Shown: positions 16,269 through 25,354 of the stretch, piece after piece | How the letters are laid out: each line of letters opens with the position of its first letter | Numbering within the stretch: position 1 is the stretch's first letter | From: Pseudonocardia sp. EC080619-01 | GTDB taxonomy: Bacteria > Actinomycetota > Actinomycetes > Mycobacteriales > Pseudonocardiaceae | Direction of reading: 5' to 3' | DNA: 64,000 bases | Assembly (NCBI RefSeq): GCF_001420995.1 | Contig: NZ_CP012185.1 | Coordinates: 62,001-126,000, forward strand | Translations under genes and position numbers: made by a program | The notes under the pieces: model-generated | The model's database searches: none | Told to the model about the DNA's origin: nothing | Seen by the model: the letters and a program-made list of their open reading frames with translations, nothing else

Positions 16269-17426
16269 ATGGCCAAACACGAAGGTGCACTCCGTTTCGG
16301 TGCCTTCATCCCGCCCCACCACAAGGTTGGACTGGACCCGACCATCGGCCTCGAGAACGACCTCACCCTCATCGAGCACCTGGATCGTCTGGGGTACGCC
16401 GAAGCATGGATCGGCGAACACCACTCCTCGGGAGTCGAGACCATCGCCTCTCCCGAGATCATGATCGCCGTCGCTTCCCAGCGGACCCGACACATCAAGC
16501 TCGGGACGGGCGTGAGCTCGCTGCCCTACCACCACCCGTTCGTCCTGGCCGACCGCATCGTCCAACTCGACCACGTGACGCGTGGCCGCACGATGTTCGG
16601 TGTCGGCCCCGGCCAGCTGCTGCAGGACGCCACGATGCTCGGCATCGAGCCGTCTACACAGCGCCCGCGGATGGAGGAGGCTCTCGATGTCATGCTGCGA
16701 CTGTTCGCCGGCGAGACGGTGACCGAGAAGACGGACTGGTTCACCTGCCAGGACGCCGTCCTCCAGCTCAAGCCCTACTCGGACTTCGATATCGCGGTAG
16801 CGGGCGCGATCTCCCCCTCGGGTCCGAGACTGGCAGGCAAGCACGGCGTCGGGCTGCTCTCGCTGGCCGCATCGGACCCCACCGGCACCGAGCGGCTCGC
16901 TGAGCACTGGTCGATCGTCGAGTCCGAGGCCACAGCAGCGGGCCACGCTGTATCGCGGGAGAACTGGCGCCTGCTCGGCCCGATGCACGTGGCCGAGACA
17001 CGCGAGCAGGCCCGCAAGGACATGGAGTACGGACTCTGCTGGCTGATGGAGAGTCTGTCCCAGGTCACGATGAGCGGGCTGGACCGATTCGACGACGTCG
17101 ACCACATCATCGACTACCTGAACGAGACGGGCCGCGGCTCGATCGGTACCCCCGACATGGCGGCGGCCCACGTACAGCGGATGCTCGACGCCTCCGGCGG
17201 GTTCGGCTGCTTCCTGTTCCGCGATTCCGACTTCGCTGCGTTCCCCGCCAAACTGCGCAGTTACCAGCTCTTCGCCGAGGAGGTGGCGCCCCGGTTCACC
17301 GGCCAGCTCGCCGCGACGCAGGCGAGCAACCAGCGGGTCAAGGACAGCGGCGGAGCCGGCGCGGTCGCGACTCAGCGATCGCAGGAGGAGGCGGCAGCCC
17401 GCTACGCCGCACAGCAGCGTGGCTGA
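16269..17426 (+). CDS. LLM class flavin-dependent oxidoreductase (limonene-monooxygenase-like)
   Basis: A 385-residue luciferase-fold monooxygenase. It shows LRFGAFIPPHHKVGLDPT, LDRLGYAEAWIGEHHSSGVETIASPEI, KLGTGVSSLPYHHPFVLADRI and GRTMFGVGPGQLLQDA, all typical of the FMN-dependent group that includes proteins annotated limonene 1,2-monooxygenase. The C-terminal 40 residues are hydrophilic. Its stop overlaps by 8 bp with a RibBA-like gene, an unusual pairing that hints at FMN rather than F420 use. GAGGAG ends 9 bp upstream of the ATG. Confidence 0.9.
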   Translation: MAKHEGALRFGAFIPPHHKVGLDPTIGLENDLTLIEHLDRLGYAEAWIGEHHSSGVETIASPEIMIAVASQRTRHIKLGTGVSSLPYHHPFVLADRIVQLDHVTRGRTMFGVGPGQLLQDATMLGIEPSTQRPRMEEALDVMLRLFAGETVTEKTDWFTCQDAVLQLKPYSDFDIAVAGAISPSGPRLAGKHGVGLLSLAASDPTGTERLAEHWSIVESEATAAGHAVSRENWRLLGPMHVAETREQARKDMEYGLCWLMESLSQVTMSGLDRFDDVDHIIDYLNETGRGSIGTPDMAAAHVQRMLDASGGFGCFLFRDSDFAAFPAKLRSYQLFAEEVAPRFTGQLAATQASNQRVKDSGGAGAVATQRSQEEAAARYAAQQRG

Positions 17427-18459
17427 CCTCCCCCGCCGCCTCACCGTGGCGGGACCCGACCCGCTCCGGGCCCGTGAACGTGTCGGGAGGGCTGCCCAGG
17501 CCCTCGCCGACGGCGAGCCGGTGGTCGTCACCGCCGAGACCGGGGCCCACCTCGTCCTGGCAGCGCGCCGTGCCACGACCCCATGGATGGCGTTTCTGGT
17601 GCGACACACCGCCGGGCTCGTCTGCGTGGCGCTGGACGGATCTACCTGCGATCGGCTGCGGCTGGTCCCGATGGCGGTCGGTTTCACCGCCCACCGATCC
17701 ACCGCCTACTGCGTCTCGGTGGACCTGCACGGAACCGGGACCGGGATCTCAGCCTCCGCCCGCGCGCGCACGGTGGCCGCGCTCGGCGATCCGGCCACGA
17801 AGGGTGCCGACCTCTGCCGACCCGGTCACGTCATCCCGATTCGCACCCGCGAACGCGGCGTGCTCGACCGCGCCGAGCCCGCCGAGGCCGCATCCGACCT
17901 GGTCCGCCTCGCAGACGGATCGTCTGCAGCGGCGTTGAGTGAGCTGCTCAGCTCAGCGCGCCCCGGGGAGGTCGCCACCCCGCACGAGGCGACCGCATTC
18001 GCCGATCAACACGACCTCTCGGTCGTGGCGATCGTCGACCTGATGGCCTACCGAGCGGCCGCCCCGGGCCGGGTCCGTCGAGTCACCCACACCGCCCTAC
18101 CGACATCCCACGGCCCCTTCACAGCGGTCGGCTACCTCGACACCCTCGACGGCGCCGAGCACATCGTGCTGCTCATCGGCAGCCCGGACGAACACGATCC
18201 TGGTCTTCTACGCCTGCACCGCGAGTGCGTACTGGGAGACGTCCTTGGCTCCCAGGCCTGCGAGTGTCGCGCCGCACTGGCCGCTGATCTCGACGCCGTA
18301 GCCGCTGCAGGGCGCGGAGCCGTGGTCTACCTACGCACCGGGAGCAGGGAACTGTCGTGTGCCTCGTCGGCCGCGCCGCACGGCGCCGCCGGCGCGATCG
18401 TCGCGGATCTGTGTGGCGCCGCGACGAGCCCTTCCTCGGTTCAGGCGGACGCGGGCTGA
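17419..18459 (+). CDS. degenerate RibBA-like protein (DHBP synthase / GTP cyclohydrolase II homologue)
   Basis: A 346-residue homologue of bifunctional RibBA. Residues about 24-205 match 3,4-dihydroxy-2-butanone-4-phosphate synthase (LADGEPVVV, VSVDLHGTGTGISASARART, CRPGHVIPIRTRERGVLDR). Residues about 220-315 match the start of GTP cyclohydrolase II, including zinc-type cysteines in RECVLGDVLGSQACECRAAL (Cys270, 281, 283). Key residues are changed: the acidic metal motif after the DGEPVVV strand is TAETGAH, the GHTEA histidine is AEPAEA, and the second domain stops about 90 residues short. Catalysis in flavin synthesis is doubtful. The GTG start overlaps the monooxygenase stop, so a flavin- or GTP-related accessory role is possible. 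Confidence 0.8.
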   Translation: MADLPRRLTVAGPDPLRARERVGRAAQALADGEPVVVTAETGAHLVLAARRATTPWMAFLVRHTAGLVCVALDGSTCDRLRLVPMAVGFTAHRSTAYCVSVDLHGTGTGISASARARTVAALGDPATKGADLCRPGHVIPIRTRERGVLDRAEPAEAASDLVRLADGSSAAALSELLSSARPGEVATPHEATAFADQHDLSVVAIVDLMAYRAAAPGRVRRVTHTALPTSHGPFTAVGYLDTLDGAEHIVLLIGSPDEHDPGLLRLHRECVLGDVLGSQACECRAALAADLDAVAAAGRGAVVYLRTGSRELSCASSAAPHGAAGAIVADLCGAATSPSSVQADAG

Positions 18460-18578
18460 GCCACGGCGTCGTTGACGCCGGAGGCGATCGGTCCTAAGTT
18501 TGGCTCCACAATCTTCTCCGATCTGGTGGCGCCACGTGATCATGGTCGTGACGCGTTCCACGAACGCCGGAGGTGGGC
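18460..18578 (+). promoter_or_regulatory. intergenic region with TTGGCTCCAA-type motif
   Basis: A 119-bp gap. It contains tttggctcca at 18499-18508, one of three copies of this near-palindrome seen upstream of transcription units (others at 57966 and 63627). The motif lies about 70 bp before the ligase start. No regulon operator of the CCGACCGGTCGG type is present, so the ligase may be controlled separately. Confidence 0.4.
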
Positions 18579-20218
18579 GTGACTCGTCCAGCGTCGTCGG
18601 CCGCGACATCGCCATCTGAGCCGTCGCTCGAGGGCGCGGCGCAAGCAGCTCCGCTCCTGCTCGATCGCCTCGCACACCGGGCTCACACCAACCCGGACGA
18701 CCTGCTGCTCCAGGAGGTCGGGCCCGCCGTCGGCGACGGGCCCCGAACGGTCACCGCCGCCGAGTTGTGGTCGGCAGCACGCGCCCGCAGCGCAGTGTTC
18801 GCCGCCCTGGGGATCACGCCCGGCGAGCCCGTGGCGACGCTTCTCGGCACCTCCATCGAAGGGGTGGTCACCTGGCTCGGGCTGGCACTACTCGGTGCCC
18901 ATGAGGTGCCCGTCGGGCCCGACCTCGACGGCGACATCCTGGTCCAGTCGCTACGCGGAGTCGCCCCACGTGTGTTGCTCGTCGAACCCGACCGCCAGTC
19001 CGTGATACCGCGCCTCGCGGCAGACCTTCCGGGGCTCGAGACAGTGCTCGTGCCCGGACCGGTCCCGCGCGAGGCTCACCCGCTCATCCGCCGTCTGCCC
19101 GATCCACCTGCCGTCCTGCCCCAGCAGGATGAACTTCCCGGACCGGGTGCGGTGGCCTGCGGAGTGCTCACCTCGGGGACTACCGGCCCTCCCAAGTGCC
19201 TCCTCGTCCCGTGGGGGCAGCTGAGGCAGATGTTCGCCGAAGCACTCGTCGTCGAACCGTCCCCCCGGGCGAGTCGGTGTTCGTCTTCACCCCACTCAAC
19301 CACCTGATCGCACGAGGCCTCGTCTACCGGGCGCTGCTCCACGACCACGGGCGGGCCGTGCTACGGCGACGATTCTCCCGGTCGGACTGGTGGGCCGATG
19401 TCCGCGCCCACGGCTGCACGGAGGCGATCCTGCCTGCAGCCTCGGCGCACTGGCTGCTGGCGGCAAGACCCTCGGACGACGACACCCGCAATCCCCTCCG
19501 CAGGGTGATCATCACCCCGCTGATCCCACAGGCCCGTGAGTTCGAGGCACGGTTCGACGTGCCCGTATCGATCTCTTTCGGCTCGACCGAGTGCGGTATC
19601 CCGATCGCTTCCCGCACCCTGCCACCCGACCTGCGCTCCTGCGGTCGGGCCGTGGCCGGGGTCGCTCTTCAGATCGTGACCCCCGGCACCGACATCGCGG
19701 TGCCCGATGGCGAAGTCGGCGAGCTGCTGGTGCGCAGCGAGCCCGACAAGGTCAGTGTCGGAAGACTGGGCGGGGCACTCCCCCGCCGCGCAGACGGTTG
19801 GATCGCGACCGGTGACCTGCTGCGCCGGGACGGCGGCGGCTGGTACTTCTTCGAAGGCAGGCTGCACGATGTCATCCGGCGACGCGGCGAGAACATCTCA
19901 CCCACCCCGATCGAGGATGCCGCCATCCGCGATCCCGATGTCCTGCTGGCAGTCGCTGTGCCCGTGCCCTCCGAGGTCGGCGAGGATGACATCAAGCTGT
20001 TCGTCCAGCCCCGACCGGGCCGCCAGATCGGCCTGGACCGGCTCGCCGGGCGCCTGGAGGGCGACCTACCCCGCTTCATGGTCCCTCGATACCTCGAGTC
20101 CCGCGTCGACCTGCCGATGACCCCTACCGGCAAGATCCGTCGCGCGCAGCTGCGAAGCGAAGCGGCGGTGGGTCCCTCGACCCTGGACCGCGGAGTCAGC
20201 CGGGCAGGCGGGCACTGA
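18579..20218 (+). pseudogene. AMP-dependent acyl-CoA ligase, frameshifted at a C6 tract
   Basis: Two overlapping frames together make one adenylate-forming ligase of about 546 residues. The first frame carries the N-terminal domain and P-loop GVLTSGTTGPPKCLLVPW, then runs into a stop at about 19307. The second picks up with GESVFVFTPLNHLIARG and carries ISFGSTECG, WIATGDLLRRDGGGWYFFEGR, DVIRRRGENISPTPIED and the lysine motif PTGKIRRAQLR. The shift falls at a run of six C (19261-19266); seven would restore the frame. This may be a real mutation, a sequencing error, or slippage. The GTG at 18579 has GGAGG 5 bp upstream. Its 3' end overlaps the convergent esterase by 23 bp. Confidence 0.8.
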
Positions 20219-21089
20219 CCCAGCCGGCGATCTCGTCCACCGCGCGTCGCCCCTCCGGCAGGAACGACCAGAACAACGGCCAGACGTGGATCATCGCAGG
20301 ATAGACAGCGAGCGTTGCGTCGCCGCCCGCGTCAATGACCCCGCGGTGCAGCGCCAGGGCCTCGTCGTGCATGGCTTCGGTATCCCCGGTCAGGACCAGC
20401 AACGGGGGCAGTTCGGCGTAGCTGCCGAAGTACGGCGAGGCGTACGGAGTGTCGCGGGCCTCGCGCCCTCCCAGATACATGCCGCCGTGCAGAAGGATGC
20501 CTTCGCGGCGCACCACCGGATCCAGTTCACGGTTTCGTCGCAGCGAGTCCGTCGACGCCGTGAGGTCGAGCTCGGGGGAGATCAGCACCGCGCACCCGGG
20601 CCTGGGCCCTCCCTCGTCCCGCAGCGCCATCAACAGGCCCGTGGCCAGCCCACCACCCGCCGAGTCACCGATCACGGCGGTCCGGTCCGCGCCCCGTTCC
20701 GTGACGACGGCCAGGTAGGCCGCACGGGCGTCGTCGAGGGGTGCGGGGTAGGGATGCTCGGGCGAGAGCCGATAGTCGACGACCACGACTTCGCATCCGG
20801 CCGCGCGGGCGAGTGCCCCGGCGAGGCCGCGGTAACCCTCGGCCGAGCCCATCACGTATCCGCCGCCGTGCAGCAACACGATCGAGCGCGAGCTCTCGCC
20901 GGCGTCGACCCGCAGGCAGGGGACCCCGCCGAACTCCGTCCGCTCGATCGCGACACCGTTCGGGACCGGCAGCTCGGCCAGCATCCGCTCGTAACCGGCA
21001 CGCTTGTCGGCGATCGTCGGGTTCGGCACCGACACCATGCTCGTGAACATGGAAACGGCTCGGCCGATCGGTGTCCGCGGGGCGGTCAT
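20196..21089 (-). CDS. HSL-family alpha/beta hydrolase (esterase)
   Basis: A 297-residue hydrolase of the hormone-sensitive-lipase family. It has the oxyanion HGGGYVMGS, nucleophile GDSAGGGLATGL, an aspartate in LVLTGDTEAMHDEA and a histidine in MIHVWPLFWSF. Such enzymes hydrolyse short acyl esters or lactones. It is the last gene of the ABC-importer operon, overlapping the SDR gene by 4 bp. This suggests the imported compound or an early product is an ester. Confidence 0.92.
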   Translation of the reverse strand: MTAPRTPIGRAVSMFTSMVSVPNPTIADKRAGYERMLAELPVPNGVAIERTEFGGVPCLRVDAGESSRSIVLLHGGGYVMGSAEGYRGLAGALARAAGCEVVVVDYRLSPEHPYPAPLDDARAAYLAVVTERGADRTAVIGDSAGGGLATGLLMALRDEGGPRPGCAVLISPELDLTASTDSLRRNRELDPVVRREGILLHGGMYLGGREARDTPYASPYFGSYAELPPLLVLTGDTEAMHDEALALHRGVIDAGGDATLAVYPAMIHVWPLFWSFLPEGRRAVDEIAGWVSARLPG

Positions 21090-21868
21090 GGGCGGTCGAA
21101 GGTATTGAAGTAGCCGGCAGTCAGCCCGCCGTCGACCGGCAGGACCGCGCCGGAGATGTAGCTCGCGGCGTCGGAGAGCAGGAAGAGCGCGGCGTTGGCC
21201 TGGTCCTCACTCCGTGCCAGCCGCGCGGCGGGGATCTTGCCGAGGAAGTTGCGCGCGATCGACGCCTCATCGTGCACCGAACGCAGCAGCGGTGTGTCCA
21301 CGACCCCCGGGGCCACCACGTTGGCTCGGACTCCTCCCGGGCCCCACTCGATGGCAAGAGACTTCACCAAGCCGACCACACCGTGTTTGGAGGCGGCGTA
21401 GTGCGTGCGGTCGACGTGCCCGCCGAGCGAGTCCGTCGAACCGATGGCCACGAAGCAACCGCTCCCGCGCTCCAGCATGGCTGTCCCGGTCGCAGCGGCG
21501 GTAGCGAACAGACCGACAAGATTGACATCGATCGTCTCCGCGAACTCTCGAGCACTCATCTCCACGGCCCGCTTCGGCCGGGATACGCCCGCTGCGGCCA
21601 CCACCCCCTGGATCGGACCGAGTTCTCGCTCCACCCGCCCCACGGCCTCGACGACGTCCTTCTCCTCGCAGACGTCGACCGGGTATCCGGCCACGGTCGC
21701 GCCCGTGGCCGTCAGTTCGTCGACGGCGTCGGTAACCGCGTCGGCGTTCAGGTCGAGTACCGCCACCTGTGCCCCCGCCGCGGCCGCCAAGCCCGCCGTC
21801 GCCCGGCCGATGCCCGACGCCCCGCCCGTCACCAGCACGGTCCGCCCGTGCAAGCCGAAGTCCACCAT
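21086..21868 (-). CDS. SDR family oxidoreductase
   Basis: A 260-residue SDR with TVLVTGGASGIGRA, an aspartate in VAVLDLN (NAD preference), AAAGVSRP in place of the NNAG motif, AIGSTDS with the catalytic Ser, YAASKHGVVGL and ISGAVLPVDGG. The altered NNAG motif (VVAAAGV) is seen in some members. It lies 11 bp after livF and overlaps the esterase gene by 4 bp, so it belongs to the importer operon. Probable role: oxidation of a secondary alcohol in the catabolic route. Confidence 0.92.
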   Translation of the reverse strand: MVDFGLHGRTVLVTGGASGIGRATAGLAAAAGAQVAVLDLNADAVTDAVDELTATGATVAGYPVDVCEEKDVVEAVGRVERELGPIQGVVAAAGVSRPKRAVEMSAREFAETIDVNLVGLFATAAATGTAMLERGSGCFVAIGSTDSLGGHVDRTHYAASKHGVVGLVKSLAIEWGPGGVRANVVAPGVVDTPLLRSVHDEASIARNFLGKIPAARLARSEDQANAALFLLSDAASYISGAVLPVDGGLTAGYFNTFDRP

Positions 21869-21879
21869 GTCTGCCTCCC

Positions 21880-22581
21880 CTAGAGCCCGAGGTACGACGC
21901 TTCGAGCGCCTGCTGATCCTCGGTCCTCGCCATGTCCAATGAGCGGGTGAACTCGCCGTCCTCCATGAGGAACACCTCCTCGCAGAGTCCGGTCAGCAGC
22001 TCACCGTTCTGCTCCATCAGGATCAGCCCGACCTCGTGGTCGGTGACGATCCCGCGCAGCGACTCGGTCAGGTTGTCCACCGCGATCGGGGAGAGCCCCA
22101 GAGAGGGCTCGTCGAGCACGATCAGCCCAGGCTCCTGGATCAACGCGCGGCCGATGGCAAGCAGCTGCTGCTCGCCACCGCTCATCGACGCAGCCGGTCG
22201 GTCCTTCTTCTCCCGAAGGACAGGAAAGCGCTCCTCGATCCGCTCCAGCCGCTCTCCGGCCTTTCCCGCGGCGTGGGCGGCCACCACCAGATTCTCGCGG
22301 ACGCTGAGCTGGCCGAAGACCAGCCTGCCCTCCGGGACCAACGAGATCCCCGCGCGCACCCGGGCCCGCGAGTTCTGCCCGGTGACGTCCCGTCCGTCGA
22401 GGGTGATCGTGCCCGTGGTGGCCTTGATCGCCCCGGACAGGGTCTGCGCGAGGCACGTCTTACCGGCGCCGTTGCGACCGATCACCCCGATCGCGCCGGT
22501 AGACGCGGTGAACGCGGCATTCCGCACCACGTCCACACCCTCGCGGTAACCGCTGCACAGGCCCGTGATCTCGAGCTTCAT
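21880..22581 (-). CDS. livF: branched-chain-type ABC transporter ATP-binding protein (LivF)
   Basis: A 233-residue ABC ATPase with Walker A GRNGAGKT, signature MSGGEQQLLAIGRA, Walker B LIVLDEPSLGLSP and switch histidine region EVGLILMEQN. The LivF group of hydrophobic-amino-acid-type importers is recognised by its size and the QNGEL ending. It starts 4 bp inside the stop of the LivG gene. These importers often carry amides, aromatic acids or other small organics when found in catabolic clusters. Confidence 0.93.
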   Translation of the reverse strand: MKLEITGLCSGYREGVDVVRNAAFTASTGAIGVIGRNGAGKTCLAQTLSGAIKATTGTITLDGRDVTGQNSRARVRAGISLVPEGRLVFGQLSVRENLVVAAHAAGKAGERLERIEERFPVLREKKDRPAASMSGGEQQLLAIGRALIQEPGLIVLDEPSLGLSPIAVDNLTESLRGIVTDHEVGLILMEQNGELLTGLCEEVFLMEDGEFTRSLDMARTEDQQALEASYLGL

Positions 22582-23360
22582 CCGGTCACCTCGACGTCGA
22601 ACTTGGCCGCGGACCGACCGAGATAGGCCACCTTTACCTCCTCGTTCGCCAGGACCTCCGCGGAGGTGCCCGAAGCGACGACCTTGCCGAAGTTCAGCGC
22701 CTGCATCCGCTCGCACACCGCGGCGACGAGCCGCACGTCGTGCTCGACCAGGCACACGGCGAGATCCGGTCGGGTCGCACGCACCTTGTGGAGTGCTTCC
22801 ACCAGCTCTGCACGTTCCTCCCGGCTCAGCCCGGCTGCCGGCTCGTCGAGCAGCAGCGCCTTCGGCTGGGCGAGCAGAGCACGTGCCAACTCCGCCATCT
22901 TGCGGACGCCGTAGGGGACAGAGTCCGGGAGCAGGCCCGCGGCATCGGCACAACCGAACAGCTCCAACATCTGGTGGGCGGCCTCGTCGACGGAGGAGCC
23001 GAGGGCGACCCCGCGCCGTTTCGCCAGGTCCGCACCCAGCAGGACGTTCTCGTAGATGGTCAGCGTCTCAGCCAGCTGGGGGTGTTGGAAGGTCCGGACC
23101 AGGCCGCGCTTGGCCACCCTCCGGGGCCCGACCCTGGTGACATCGTGCCCATCCAACGCGACTGTGCCCGCGCTCGCCATGTAGATGCCGCTCAGGACGT
23201 TGAGCAGCGTCGTCTTACCGGACCCGTTCGGTCCGATGAGTCCGGTCCACTGCCCCGCGACCAGCGTGATGTCCACCTCGCTGAGCGCGCGCACGCCGCC
23301 GAACCGCATGTCGATGTCAACGGCGCGCAGAACCGCCGCGCCGGCGGTGCTGTCGCTCAC
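22578..23360 (-). CDS. livG: branched-chain-type ABC transporter ATP-binding protein (LivG)
   Basis: A 260-residue ABC ATPase. It has Walker A GPNGSGKTTLLN, Walker B ALLLDEPAAGLSREER, the switch region VCLVEHDVRLV and the LivG-type insert FQHPQLAETLTIYENVLLGADL. The signature segment is unusual (YGVRKMAELARALLAQP in place of LSYGxQR). The GTG at 23360 is preferred because it forms a GTGA overlap with the livM stop; an upstream in-frame start lies at 23387. Confidence 0.92.
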   Translation of the reverse strand: MSDSTAGAAVLRAVDIDMRFGGVRALSEVDITLVAGQWTGLIGPNGSGKTTLLNVLSGIYMASAGTVALDGHDVTRVGPRRVAKRGLVRTFQHPQLAETLTIYENVLLGADLAKRRGVALGSSVDEAAHQMLELFGCADAAGLLPDSVPYGVRKMAELARALLAQPKALLLDEPAAGLSREERAELVEALHKVRATRPDLAVCLVEHDVRLVAAVCERMQALNFGKVVASGTSAEVLANEEVKVAYLGRSAAKFDVEVTG

Positions 23361-24415
23361 GACCTTCCCCTCCCGACCAGGTGCCAACCGCGGGTCAGGA
23401 GCCGCTCGCCCAACTCAGCGATGCCCTTCCCGCCCGCCAGCAGCGCCACGATGATGATCACGCCGAACAGGACGGACGTCGCAGTCGCCGGCACGATGTT
23501 CTGCAGCCACAGCGGAAGCCCACCGACGATGATCCCGCCGATCCAGGCCCCGGTGGCGCTACGGGTGCCGCCGATGAGCCCACCGACGAAGACGAGGATC
23601 GACATCATGATCGGCCATTGGCTGGAGCTGACGTAGCCGACCGCCAACGCGTAGAGCGCTCCGGCGAGACCGCCCAATCCCGCAGCCCAGGTCCAGACCG
23701 CGACCTTCACCAGAGGGATGTTCGCGCCGAACACAGACGAGGCCGACTCCGCCTCGCCGACGGCGATGGCGACCCGTCCCGGCTTGCGGTGCAGCAGCCA
23801 CAGATGCGCCAACCCCACCAGCACCATCACAGCCACGACGAGAACGAGCATGCCCGGACGAGACCCGGAGAACCGCAGTCCGGCGAAACCTGCGTCCAGC
23901 GAGACCTGCCTCCCGGCGTCACCGCCGGTGATCGGGGTGAGGTAGTTCGTCAGGTCGATGATCGAGAACGCCAGCGTGAACGTCACCAGGGCCGTCGCCA
24001 GACCGGTCAGACGCGTGGTCGGCACCGCGAACACCGCGCCGATGCCGGCGGCGACCACGAGCGCCAGCAGCATCGCCACGAAGACGTTCAGCCCGGCCTC
24101 AAGCGCCAGCATGGTCGTGTAAGCACCGAAGGCGATGAAGGCACCACCGCTGAGATTGATCTCCTCGAGAGTGGCCGCGATGGCGTTGTTGCCCAGGATC
24201 GCCACCGCATAGACGGTGGAGAAGATCAGGCCGTAACGAAGGTTCGCCGGCCCGGCCAGTCCGATGATCAGGACGAACGCGGCGAAGAGCAGCAGCGTGG
24301 CGTGGCGCAACCCCAAGAGGTCGCCGCGGCCGGTCGAGACCGACACCCTCCGCCGAAGGGCGGCATCGATCTCGCCACGAGAACGCGGCGTGCGCGAGAC
24401 GGTCGGAGCAGACAT
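23357..24415 (-). CDS. livM: branched-chain-type ABC transporter permease (LivM)
   Basis: A 352-residue permease with about nine to ten hydrophobic segments, starting after a basic N-terminal 30 residues. LivM-type features include TVYAVAILGNNAIA, NLSGGAFIAFGAYTTMLALE and the EAA-like cytoplasmic loop VAIAVGEAESASSVFGANIPLVKV before SSQWPIMMSILVFVGGLIGG. It is separated from livH by one base. Together with livH it forms the transmembrane channel. Confidence 0.92.
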   Translation of the reverse strand: MSAPTVSRTPRSRGEIDAALRRRVSVSTGRGDLLGLRHATLLLFAAFVLIIGLAGPANLRYGLIFSTVYAVAILGNNAIAATLEEINLSGGAFIAFGAYTTMLALEAGLNVFVAMLLALVVAAGIGAVFAVPTTRLTGLATALVTFTLAFSIIDLTNYLTPITGGDAGRQVSLDAGFAGLRFSGSRPGMLVLVVAVMVLVGLAHLWLLHRKPGRVAIAVGEAESASSVFGANIPLVKVAVWTWAAGLGGLAGALYALAVGYVSSSQWPIMMSILVFVGGLIGGTRSATGAWIGGIIVGGLPLWLQNIVPATATSVLFGVIIIVALLAGGKGIAELGERLLTRGWHLVGRGRS

Positions 24416-24416
24416 G

Positions 24417-25289
24417 TCACACCCTCTCGAGCCGGCGCCTACCCAGCAGGCCGGCGGGACGGAAGAGCAGGACGAGCAGGACGAGCGCGTACATCGAGAA
24501 GGTCACCAGCGAGGGCTGGGCATAGGCAGCGACGAGATTGGTGGCCACGCCGATCACGATCCCCGCGATCAGCGCGCCGAGAATGCTCTCGAATCCGCCC
24601 AGAACGACCGTCGCAAAACCGAAGACCAGGAAGGCGTTCACGGTGGTGGGACTCAGCCCGTAGATCGGGGCCACGAACAGGCCGGTGACCCCGGCCAACC
24701 CGCCCGCGATGACCCAGCTGAAGTGCTTGAGCCCCTTGCCGGACAGCCCGATGTGGGTGGCCGCAGCCTCGTTGTCGTTGACCGCCCGCATCGCGACGCC
24801 GGTTCGGGACCGGGAGAAGAACAGTCCGATGCCGAGGAACAGCAGGCCCGAGATCACCGCCGAGATCACGTCTGCGGTGGTCAGGGTGACCGGTCCGAGG
24901 GCGAGGGCCGGCCCGGACCCCGCGGACGGAAAGCCGCGGGCCTCGGTGTTGAGCGTGACGGCCTCGATCCCCTGGATGGTCAGACCCACACCGACCGTCG
25001 CCAGCGCAGCAGGCAGCCTGCCGAAGCGCTCGATCGGGACGACGATGAAACGTCCGATCACACCGCCGAACACCGCTCCCAGCACGACCACGAGGATCGC
25101 GGTCAGCCAGTAGGGCAGGCCCGCGGAGTAGCCGAAGAGCCCGATATAGAGCGCCGCGCTGGCGATGTCACCCTGCGCGAAGCTGACGTAACCGGAGGTG
25201 CGGTAGATGACCACTAGCGCCGCACCGACAAGCGCGTAGACCAGCCCGAGCGTGACACCGAGGATCACACCGGTGAGGAAAATGTCCAC
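24417..25289 (-). CDS. livH: branched-chain-type ABC transporter permease (LivH)
   Basis: A 290-residue permease with about eight hydrophobic segments. It opens with FLTGVILGVTLGLVYALVG and has SFAQGDIASAALY, the FSRSRTGVAMRAVNDNEAAATHIGLSG cytoplasmic loop typical of LivH, and FATVVLGGFESILGALIAGI. It is the second gene of the importer operon, 65 bp after the binding-protein gene. Confidence 0.92.
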   Translation of the reverse strand: MDIFLTGVILGVTLGLVYALVGAALVVIYRTSGYVSFAQGDIASAALYIGLFGYSAGLPYWLTAILVVVLGAVFGGVIGRFIVVPIERFGRLPAALATVGVGLTIQGIEAVTLNTEARGFPSAGSGPALALGPVTLTTADVISAVISGLLFLGIGLFFSRSRTGVAMRAVNDNEAAATHIGLSGKGLKHFSWVIAGGLAGVTGLFVAPIYGLSPTTVNAFLVFGFATVVLGGFESILGALIAGIVIGVATNLVAAYAQPSLVTFSMYALVLLVLLFRPAGLLGRRRLERV

Positions 25290-25354
25290 AGGAGCCTCTC
25301 GTGAATCGGGAAGGGGTAGCCGGGCTCAGTGCCCTGACCGCCACGCACTCGTCG

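Noticed and set aside
19255..19275. Programmed -1 frameshift in the ligase gene
   Set aside because: There is a slippery C run but no evident downstream stem-loop or known precedent in this family; mutation or read error is simpler.
23381..24688. Plus-strand frame of 435 codons opposite livM
   Set aside because: Composition is Arg/Asp/His/Gln-rich with no motif, while the minus strand encodes a clear membrane permease.
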